Source: Mytilus galloprovincialis | Taxonomy: Eukaryota; Mollusca; Bivalvia; Mytilida; Mytilidae | Direction of reading: 5' to 3' | Assembly (NCBI RefSeq): GCF_965363235.1 | Contig: NC_134848.1 | Coordinates: forward strand, 61,342,181 to 61,406,180 | DNA: 64,000 nucleotides | Notes under the pieces: model-generated | The model's database searches: none | Told to the model about the DNA's origin: nothing | Seen by the model: only the letters and a program-made list of their open reading frames with translations | Shown here: positions 40,901-52,900 of the stretch, piece by piece | How positions within the stretch are numbered: the stretch's first letter is position 1 | How the letters are laid out: each line of letters opens with the position of its first letter | Position numbers and translations under genes: made by a program

Positions 40901-43900
40901 CTTTGTCAAAATTTTAGGAAACTTTTTAGGAAAATTAAAGGGGCACTAGCTGCCAAATTCATGTTCATAATTTTGACTCAGATTCTTATATTTCATTTAT
41001 AACAATGTAAAACATTTTTCCAAACTATCAAAAGTATAAAATATATAATTTACAGAACATGGTCTCAATAAGATGTGACTTCGTTTCGATTGATTTTAGC
41101 CAAGACGCCATCTAATTAACTATCGATTTGATTATGACCATATAAGCGATGTAAACATAAACATAGATATAAATAGATTAAGCAACTCGTGCAATTGGAT
41201 TTGTATAGGTCTATTAAATTTTGTATTATGGATTAAAAATTTTTGTTTATCGTCGATTTTTACCTTTAAAAGAATAATTTTGTGTGAATCGAATCCGTTA
41301 ATCAATTTTTTACCCTTGTTTCACTTTCAATGTTGACATTCTTTTCCTTTAAATACCCGTACACGGACAATGCATGCGTTATTCTATATCTTTCTACGGG
41401 GTTAAATTGGAGTTCACATGGATTTAATGAGGTTGAATTATTCACTTGCAAGTGAATAATTCATTTTCAATGTTTATTACCCTAATTTCACAAAATTGAA
41501 CCATTTTAGCCAATAAAAGCAAATTATTATTTCAAAATTTCACTAACTTAAACATATTTTAGTGTTCAAAATGACAAAAGGATCAGACACAAGTTTTACA
41601 ACTTAATAACGTCTTCTCCGAAACAATATAAAATATAATTTGGAATTACCTATGCGCAAATCCTTTTTTGTGTAGACATAACTTTAATAAGTGTTTATGT
41701 GTTTCTCATAATAATGCTTGGGATCTTATCATATTATGCAAATTAAAGGAAAGGATATCAACTACACAATGGTAAGTATAGATTTGAAACTTAATATTAT
41801 ATTCTTTCGTTAAAATCCATTGAATCGTTATTGATAACATAAAATTTATTACAGTAGTTATTCATCAAGATCATCGCATGTATATAAAAATATCTTTTAT
41901 CACATGTGTTGTTAACAGTATTAAGGTTGTCAAAGCAGAGAAAAACGCTTGGTATTTTTTATATACTTTTGAACAGATAAACAAATTATATCATTTTCTT
42001 TAGTACTTAAAACATCATCACCAAATAATAACAATTCGATAGTAATATTGACATTAAAGGCATTAACAATATAATAGATAGTGTTCAACATTTTCATTAA
42101 TAAAACCACATGAACAATTTGCATTTTGTATCAAATTTGCTTTGAACAGGTCAGTATGCAATGCGCTACATCTGTTACGCAGCCTTGTGTGTAAAACTGA
42201 ATACAAACGATCTCCTAAAGAATCATATCTCAGAGATTTATTATTTCTATAGTTTACATTTTAGTTTATTCAAATCTAATTTAAAAAGGGAAAATGTAGG
42301 AATCTGTCTTATACTCAAGTCTACAGTATTTCACAATGCTATAGATGACGGAAAATAAGACTGTTGAAAAGCTGATAAACGATTTGCGGGAATAGTAATA
42401 TTTTGACTGTTACGCAAATTATAATTACTAATATCTTATACAAAATCCGGAACCAAATCGTGTAAATATTCTGGCGCTTGATTATTTATAACCTTATAAA
42501 ACATACATATGTTTTAACCTCCCGTCTGTCGCTTAATGTTTCCCATCCCGTCCCTAAATGGATACTGATCCTGCTACGTTTCTAAATAGGTACTGTTCCT
42601 GCTACGTTTATAAATAGATACTGTTCCTGCTAGCGTAACTTGTTAATCCCGTAACTATTCGAGCAGCCTCGATTTGGATATTTTTCAACCAATCAGAATT
42701 TAATTTTCCACAGTTACCCCATATATCTGATGAATACTCCAAAAATGTCCGAATAAAAGTCCTATAAATTATTTCACTTTCATTCATGTTTTTGATTTTT
42801 TATATATCTCGTAGCTAGTGCCCCTAACGAGCCAAATTAATTTTAATCGTGGTGAATTGTATGCCCTCTTTAACTCACAAGTGTTTCCTAATGATTAAAC
42901 AATAGTAGCTAAATTTCCTAATGAATAAACAATAGTAGTTAAAATACTTACATGAAACTGATATCTTATGTTTTAATGTTGTTGCTCCAGTTGTAGCCCT
43001 CAGAGTACTAGTTGTTTGTTTTACTGTAGTTGATTTTGTTGAGATTTGTGTGTCTGTTGCAGTTGATGGAGTGCAGTTCGTATTACAAAGATCACTTGTA
43101 CAACATGTCTGACAAGAATTATCTGGCAAAGTCAAATCTGGACATTGCTAGGAGAAAAAATATATACTACTGATTCTAGTTGAACCAAGGTATCACCTTA
43201 TGTTATTACTAAATTTATTTCACTTGACTGGGTGGGGTTTAAGAAGGTCACTTATTTAAGACCAGTCCATCTACAGACAGGAGTTTTGGGATAAACTCAT
43301 CAATGAAGTGTCCAGTTATCCGTCCCATATCCTACACTCAGTTCTTTTGTTTATGCGTTTAGTGACACTGACAGGTGATTGTAATTCAATAACAATTATA
43401 ACGGCAATCGTCCTCATCACACACATATTCAAATAGACTGTTATTATGCAAATAAGAACATAAGCTCCGCCCGATCAGTTGAAATAAATTTGATAATAAT
43501 ATGGCCTCAATTTTATAAAAAGAAAAAAAGAATCGACTTAACTCACTTAAAGCATATCCGTTTGAAAGACAGGCTATAAGTTTTACTAAATATTTTTTTT
43601 TCTGTTTGATAATAAATTATAAAAAAGTATATTCTAACTTCTACGTATTAGCTATAAGGACACTAACACCTTTTCTTGGACGTAAGTGGGGTTCGTGTTG
43701 TTTATTCTTTAGTTTTCTATGTTTTGTCATGTGTGCTGTTGTTTGTTTGTCTTTTTCATTTTTAACCATGGTGTTGTCATGCAGTTTGTTTTAGATTTAT
43801 GAGTTTGACTGTCCCTTTGCACGGTATCTTTCGTCCCTCTTCTTTAACAATTTTAAAAAGAAGTTTTTTAATAAAGAGTTACAAAGTTAACATATGACAT

Positions 43901-46900
43901 ACCGAATAAAACTCATCACCGGAGTTGTACTTATATTAGCAACACAACGGGTGGCACAACGGGTGGCACATGTGAAACAGGATTTGTTGACACTTCTGTA
44001 GTAATGCAGATGTATCATGGTCTTTAGAAGTGTTCGTGTTGCTCAGTCTTTAGTTCTCTATATTGTGTTTTGTATTTTGTTGTTTTTATTTTTGTCAATT
44101 TTTTGTGCCATTAAATTGCTAGCTGTTTTCGATGAATGATAGATATAGGAAGATGTGGTGTGAGTGCCAATGAGCCAACTCTCCATCCAAATAACAATCT
44201 ATAAAAGCAAACCATAATAGGTCAAGGTACAGCCTTCAACACGGAGCCCTGGATCACACCAAACAACAAGTTATAAAGGACCCAAAAATTTACTAGTGTA
44301 AAACCATTGAAACGGGAAAAAACCAACGGTCTAAACTGTTTAAAAAAAGAGAAACGAGCAACACGTATAAATTACATAATCAAACGACAACTACTGTACA
44401 TCAGACTTCTGACTTAGGACAGGTGCAAACATTTGCAACGGGATTAAACGTTTTAATGGTACCAATTTGTTTATACTTTGCTTTCTTTTTTTCTGTCTTT
44501 TTACATTCCATCCAATAACACAATGCCTACATCTTCTTTTTTCAAGCACTGTATTTAATATAAAATGATATTTTTATATCTCCCTTTCACTACACATGAT
44601 ATCACTCTGTATAAGCATGATATATGTGTACAATAGGCGCATGTTGACTCAAATATCATGCTTGAATAAATCTATAGAACGATGACCTAGAAGTATACTA
44701 TATTGTCTTAAAACATGCATTGCACTAGATTAAGATTAAGGTTTGCTGCTACCATACTTTGTGTTGTAATACAAGCTTCCTTGTCTTTATATTTTTTTGT
44801 CATTTCTATCTTTTGTACAGTTTTAACTCGGCGAAATATGGCCAGGCAAATCTGATTTGAAATTAAGGAGGACTATCGAGAATACAGTTTCGATATTGTA
44901 ATGTAAATAATCCAAAGAGAATATTTGCAAAACAAGAGGTCTTTGTTAAATTTAAGCTTTAAATGTCCATCAATCATTTTTTAATTTATATATTCAAATT
45001 TAGTTTTAAAATATCTAATTAAATATAACTACCTATTCCTAAAGAAAACACATTGGTTAAGAACAAAAAATGTGTAGTATTCTATGATCCTTGCAGAAGC
45101 TGAAGATAAAAATATAAAAATCAGTTACTTTCTAAAACGTACTTGCTTTTGTACACATCCATGATGCCATCGAACTTCTCCCTGTGTATTTGTTGTCGAA
45201 TGTACTTGGCAAACCTATCAAAATGATAATACAGATTTTTTAATATACAATGTACAGGTATACCACATATATCAATGTCAGAGACGATTACAAGGTAAAG
45301 ATTCAGTATTTACCGCTGAATTGAACATGGCTTTGCCGGATACAGCAAACAAGTCTTCAGGTCAAATTGGCCTCACTTTCCAAATACAGTTTAATTTCTA
45401 CAACCTTTTCATATTTAAGTTTGTTTTCTTCTTCCGTAAATGAATTATTAATGATTTTAATGAATAAATTAGAATAACAGTTTATAAACTTTATGCTCCG
45501 AAAGGTTCGTTTTTTCTTCTTGATTTCATTTCATCAAGAACTTTCATACCAAAACATTTGAGCCAGAGATGAAAAGATACAAAAATACTTATAAACTATA
45601 TGACAAAAGGATTAATAACATTACATTGAATGCTGAATGAAGGTATAACCAATTACAGCCATTAAACATTTTATCAATCAATTTTACCTATATAAACAAC
45701 TGTCATGCAAGTGCGAGGTTTAGAAAGCTATATACATTTTATTTTGGGAAAATGCATGTACCAAGTCAGACTCATTCCTTTTAATTATTGCGTTATGGTG
45801 GACTTCCTCTGTTTGAGTTTTACTTGGAGTTAGATATTTTAGTCATCATTTGTTACACACCTGGTGGTTATTACACAAAGTTATATCATGGCAATCTTCT
45901 AATTGTCTTGTTTCCTTACAGTTGTAACACAATGTAGACCCTGATGGAAGGGCAATATCTAACAATGAAAAATGTAAAATTAGTCACCTGATGGCAGCGC
46001 AATAACTGACAATAAAAATAGTAAGAAAAGTCACTTAATGGAAAAGCAATATCTAACAATGAAAAATGTAAAATTAATCACCAGTGTCAGCACACAAGAT
46101 GCTCTCTACAACTAACATTTGATAGATTGAAAAACAAAATTACAATTATTATGGTTTGATTTATAAACCATAGTCATAATTGAATGCACGTTCGAATTTA
46201 TTTACCAATTTCAACAGATCAGTCTGTTATGAAATTGTCAATCAATACTATATACACATGATACAATTCAACTTCAATTTCGTTAACTACTATTACTATT
46301 CTTATTTACAATATTTAAACGAAACCCGCTTTGAGGTCACATGTGAGTGAACTAAAAGTTATGAATTTATAATGATATGCAAATGAGTTGACGACCTATT
46401 AATAAGCCAATCAAAAAAGTTTATGAATTATTTTCACTGACGATTTCGTCGTAAATAAAATGAGTTACATCCCTTTACCTTACGTTAAACTTTCAAGATC
46501 GTGGAAGACTCAATTTCATTGGTCGAAAAAGACACACCTACGAGGTCACTCACATGTGACCTCAAAGCGGGTTTCGTTAGGTCTCCCACGCGACATATCA
46601 GAAACAGGAGCGACGAGAGATCAGTTTTTAATTAGATTGGTGTCGGTACAACGATGAATTGGAAAAAGTAAGATGGCGATTGCATGGGAGACAACTCCAC
46701 AACGACTATTTCTTATAAATCAGGAATACTAAAACATGTAGCACAACAAAGAGCTGTTTGCTTTCCAATGAGAAAAAATTGTGTATTTTAAAATTTAGAT
46801 ATTTTTTTTCTTTTTTTCTTTTGTGCAGTTACTTTTGCTTATATCTAAATTGGCGTAACTCTAAATCTTTAAACCACAACAATTAAGCTTAAGCTGAAGG

Positions 46901-49900
46901 TTAATTTGAAGCAGCCATATTTAATTAAGTTTTAATATTTTGACAAAATATGTCACAATATTTCTACATTGGCCACACATTTATCTATATATATATATTA
47001 GATATAACGTGTTTATACTTTGTGATCCACATAATCCATTCATATTACACAAATCTTTATTATTACAACATTCTGTACAAAGATGAGAAGTTTGCCGTTT
47101 GTGTAAAGGGGTTTTATTTCCATTTCTTTTTCCGAAACCGGACGGAAGAACACCAACTGTAGTTGAACACATCTAGAAATAAAATAGAACAAAGCTACAG
47201 AATAATGAGTGGAATATACAAATCTTACTTCATCTCAAAGATTTAATGTTTACGACTTATTAAAAAAAAGAAGATGTGGTATGATTGTCAATGAGACAAC
47301 TCTTCATACGAGACCAATGACACAGAATGAACAACTTTACTATAGGTCACCTATCATTGTACATGTCTATATCCAGCTTTGTATTTTGTTAGCTCACATA
47401 AATACATATATTAAAGTCGCAAAATAGTTACAAAAAACATACATACAACAATATAAATACAGTGCAGAGAGTCTAGGATGAACAACATAGAAACCAAAAC
47501 AGCTACATGTATATCACTACATACAAGTCGCTCGTTTTGGGTAGAAGCAGAATGATACAATAAAATGTAATGTCGTAATGTATGATTATCAATTCTCTAC
47601 GTACTTTATTTGATCCGTTCAATTGGTTTAAAGACTTTTTTTTATGCCCTTACCTACGATAGTAGAGGGGCATTATGTTTTCGGGTCTGTACCTCCGTTC
47701 GTCCGTTCGTTCGTCCGTATGTGCGTCCGTTCGCTTCAGGTTAAATTTTTTGTTCAAGGTAGTTTTTGAAGAAGTGTAAGACCAATCAACTTGCAACTTA
47801 GTACACATGTACCCCATGATAAGATCTTTTTAATTTTAATGCCAAATTATAGTTTTGACCCCAATTTCATGGTCCATTGAACATAGACAATGATAGTGCG
47901 AAGTTCAGGTTAAAGTTTTTGGTCCAGGTAGTTTTTCATGAAGTTAAAGTTACATCAACTTGAAACTTAGTACACATGTTTCCTATGATATAATCTTTCT
48001 AATTTTAATTCCAAATTAAAGTTTTGACCCCAATTTCACGGTCCACTGAACAAAGAAAATGATAGTGCGAGTGGAACATCCATGTACTATGGACACATTC
48101 TTGTTTTCTCTGTTTAACGAATACTAGTACATTAGATATAGATATTTTGTTATGTATAATGCCTCATATATACACCACAAAATGAAAATTCATATCATAA
48201 CACGTTCATTGAAATAAACAGAGACTTCTTTTCCATTTCACTTTTTGTTTAACTTGCCAATTTTTTTTTACAAAGATGCTGATACAAAAAAGATGAAGGT
48301 GGCTTGGTCATGTTCTACGCAAACCATCTGAAGACATGACCTATGTAGCCCTTGTGGACACCAGAAGGGAAAAAAGAGAAAGACCCAAAACAACATGGAA
48401 ACGCACCATAGAAAATCATCTCAAGGAAAGAGGATATACCTGGGGCACATTGGAGAGAAAAGCAAACAACCGAGAAGAGTGGAAGAAACTTGTCCTTGCA
48501 CTATGTGCCATTAGAAATAGCAAGGACTAAGTGAGTATAAGTGAGTAAAAGATTTTTAAATATCAACATGAAATTAATAATTCACCAGTACCTGCACTGC
48601 GTATAAAGTATACATATCTCTGATTGATAGCAAATAAATAATGTGAGCATATTCTCGTTCCACGATTTTTATATTGCTAAGACCGTTGGTTTTCCTGTAT
48701 GAATGGTGTTACACTAGTCTTTTTATGGCCCTTTATATGGTTTACTTTTACAAATTGTGACTTGGATGGAGAGTCGTCTCATTGGCACTTATTTCAAATC
48801 TTCTGATATCTATGTAATGAATATTTCACCAATACCTGCACTGCGTGTGAAGTATAAATATACAATGTATATGATTGATAGAAAAGATTCAAAGTGAACA
48901 TGTAATAAATATTTTACCAACACCAGCACTGGGTATGAAAGTATACATAACTCTGATTTAAAGCAAAGATTAAATGTGAACGCAACTTATAAAACTTTAT
49001 AACGTCGTAGTTTAGTCCTCATTTAAAAGCAAATAGAGCACCACAATCATAAGATGAAAAACATCACAAACCGAAAATTCCGAAAATTTTTGACAAGTAT
49101 GTAGAGAAATAAATATTTGGGATAGAAAAAAAAACAGAGTGTTTCGAATCATATGAAATACTGCGTTTCGTATTATAAATAAAGACTTAACATGAAAATA
49201 AACCAGTTTGCAATAATGCATTTGAGACTTGATTGGGGATTGAAAGAAAAAACTACTGTACATAATTTTTGAAAGAAAGAAATCGTGATGTTGACTTACC
49301 AATTTGTCAATACAGCCTACGTCATACAGCTTTATACCAGCATGTGTAACGTACTGCTTAGCGTAACATTCCTGTAAGATAAAGTTACTTGATCATATTA
49401 CTTTTTAATTCTGATGACAATGCTTCGATCAGGCAAATTGTGCCTTGTGCAGCCATTTTACTTCATTTATTCTTTTTATTACATCAATCTATCCGAGTGT
49501 ATGTTTATACCTGTTATGAATATTTTGCATTTATACGATCATTTCTACATATGCGTTCCTGATATATAACGAATAGTGTCCTAGATGCTAGATTTGTTTC
49601 TAATAACTATTTTGATCTGAGCGTCACTGATAAGTCTTTTGTAGACAAACCACGCGTCTGGCGTATTAAATTATAATCCTGGTACCTTTGATAACTGTTG
49701 ACTGTACTGCAAACAATACTAATTAGTTCGATTTTACTTCTTCCATTCATTCGCCATTTTGTGAGATGACTGTTTTGATTCGCCAAAATTCTACTAACCA
49801 CATTTCCAATGTAAAAATGCACATGCAGGTTTTTTTTGTCTTGCATGTAAAATGTCAAAATATGTTATAACATTGAAGTAAATGTTACGGAAGCATATTA

Positions 49901-52900
49901 GCGCCACACATTTTTTTTCTTTTTTTTCTTCCTATCTTTGCGTTATAAAGCAAAGTATAACGCAAACCTTTTGCGTTACAACGCAAATCTTTCCTGTGTA
50001 ACGCAAACCTTTGCGATATAACGCAAACATTTGCGTTACAACGCAAACATTTGCGTAATAACGCAAACATTTCTTTTATCTTATTTCTTATTTAAGATTC
50101 AAAGGAAACAGTAGTTATTAATTGAGGAGGCTGTATATATTAAAATTTATCACCTTTGTAGTCATTGCAAAGTTAAATGCTTGAATAATTAGATCATATC
50201 ATTGACTTATAATGCGGAGAATAATATAAGAAGATGTGGTATGAGTGCAATAAGAAAACTATCCATCTAAGTCACTATTCGTAAAAGTAAACCACCATAG
50301 GCCAAAGTACGGTCTTCAACGCGGTGCATTGGCTCACACTGAACAACAACCTACAAAGGCCCCCCAAAACGATATTCATGTTACTACTAGTATATATATT
50401 ACAAAGAAAATTGAGTAAAATGAGGTTATACCGAAGAAAAAAAATCAACCCTGCTAATATAGCTATAACCGAATATAAATATACTTTCAAAGTAAGACCT
50501 CCTTTGAGAACTGTGTAAAGTAGGTTAGATTCAAACAAGCTACCCTTTGGCAATAAATGTATAGAATGAAGATTTTTTATTAATAAAATTATGTTCTCTC
50601 TATTCAAATTGCTACCCAAGCATCTTAAAAATACTTTATTATATTGAAATGAAAATTCAATGACTTTCTATCAAAGAATCTTGATCATATTCTGAGATTT
50701 AAAAAAACATGTTGCCTTATTAATAATTCATTTTAAAACAGAAAGATCATTTTGTCTATTTGACTCGGAGGTTTCACAATTGTATGAAATTATGTTTGAT
50801 CTTTCAATTTAAATATGACTATATACTAAACTATATCTATTTTCTTGTTAAATTATATACTTTTCTGATGCACAAATCAGTCTTAATTTATGTATAATTG
50901 CCATTATTCCTATGCATATTTATTATAATGATTTGGCCTTGTATGTATGTTTCTTTTTTTTTTATCTACTAGTAAATCACATTCGAAATGAATGACAGAT
51001 TGACATATATACAAAACTTAATGAATAATTGAAATCAAGATATTTGCGTTATATCGCAAAAGTTTGCGTTAAACGCAAACATGGGAAGAAAAATTAAAAA
51101 AAAATGTGTGGCGCTAATACGCTTGCGTAAAATGTTGACAGTGTGGTATGCAGTTTTATTATTATCTAAATTAAGCATTGCGTAAGGCTTCTTGTCCTAC
51201 TTGAAGCTAGTACGGTAAGATCGGAGAGATATTGAACTCAAAGGATGTTTTTTGATAGGGTGTATATTTTTTCTGAATTCGATAAGGTGTGATAGTGTTT
51301 TGATTCGCCATCATTCAACTTACCTCATTTTTAGTGTATCAAATGCACAGGTTTTGTTGCCTGGCAAGTAAATTTACAAAATATATGGTCTAAAGTAGAG
51401 ATGATGTTGAAATTTTAGGTTGCAGTTTTTTTTACAATGTTTTTTTTCAATAAGTTATTAACCGTTAGCATGACTTAGAGCTTCCTGACGAAGAGAATTT
51501 CTTAGAAGATGAATAAGTCTAAAAAGCTCCTGGACCTACACGAAACCAGTACGAAAGGCTCGAAAAGATACTGGACTCTAATCTGAATATGTTCAGTGGT
51601 TGTCGTCTGTTTATGTGGTTCATACATTTTGTAAGTGTTTCTCGTTTCACGTTTAGATATAGATCAGACTGTTGGTTTTCCCGTTTGAATGGTTTTACAC
51701 TAGTAATTTTTGGGGCCCTTTATAACTTGATGTTCAGTGTGAGCCCAGGCTTCGTGTTGAAGGGTGTACCTTGACCTATTATGGTTTACTTTTATAAATT
51801 GTTACTTGGATGGAGAGTTGTCTCATTGGCACTCATACCACATCTTCCTATATCTATCTAATTATGTATTTTGATGATGGCAAATGAGCACACATAAGAC
51901 GCTTCTATTGACTGTTTTCTCTTTAAACTGTCGTGATGTTGCTGGTTTTTCTTCGACGTACAGGGTATGACGCACAATTCGTAGCATCTACACTTTTAAA
52001 CATGGGTATAAAAATGTCTTAAATATGTAACACAAAAATACCTGATTCGGTCCACACTGTGTTACTGTTTGACAATCAATGGGAGTAGGGACCATTTTAC
52101 AGCTCAGACATCTTTGGTTTGCTATTGAAAATTAAAAAAAAAGATTTTTAAGTTAAGGTACCACGCTACCGAATGGCATATCTTTCCCGATTTCTAAACT
52201 GTAAGGCTAACTTGTACTTTGAGTCGGGTTACATTCGAATATGTTATAAAAATTAGGGGTCAGTATTATGGTTTTCTTGAAATTTTCTTAGAAAAAGGTA
52301 AATTTTGGAGACAAATTTACATAGATATATAGAGAAATGCCTTTTTTCGACTTATCTTTTTAGATTTTTCAATTGATGGCTATGTTCTTATATACGAAGA
52401 AAAAACTTAAAATTAAAATACTATCCAAGAATGTATACTGAAGCCATGCATGTCCCGAAATCATGCGTCACCATCCTTGTTATTTAGATCAATGGCTTTA
52501 TGTATAAATCAGATGTGTTTTGTACACGTTAATTTCACGTGAATTTTCAGAATACAGTTATTAAAAAATACTTTTTTTTTTAAATAAAATAATCTTTATA
52601 ATTTTCAAATTGAACTGAAGTATATTGACTGAGGACGAAGTCCGAGGTCGATATACTTCTTTGGGTCGCTATATCCTGTATGACCTCATAGATAGATTAG
52701 GCTATACTTGTTATATTATTAATTTCCGACCATATTTGTATCAAAATCGTCATTTGATTATGTTGGAATTTTATAGATATGATATTGTCTCCTAGACATT
52801 AACAACATATTAGTTATTATTTCATATACTTTGCAGTCCATTTCCATAATGCAGAATTTCCATATGTAATATATATGGTAAAGACTTAAAATCAGTCAAT

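Noticed and set aside
40509-42952. Possible boundary between two separate genes, between LU2 and LU3
   Set aside because: The phase-1 stalk exon joins the phase-1 LU3 exon in frame, and no signal-peptide exon or stop was found between them; only repeats fill the gap.
34902-47172. Three-finger toxin genes
   Set aside because: The CC-xx-DLCN knot is shared by toxins and Ly6/uPAR proteins, but exon structure, multi-domain array and Ig fusion indicate a host LU-domain protein.
49885-50070. Cys/Arg/Asn-rich 61-codon minus frame, at first sight a small secreted peptide
   Set aside because: It is the translation of the AACGCAAA array.
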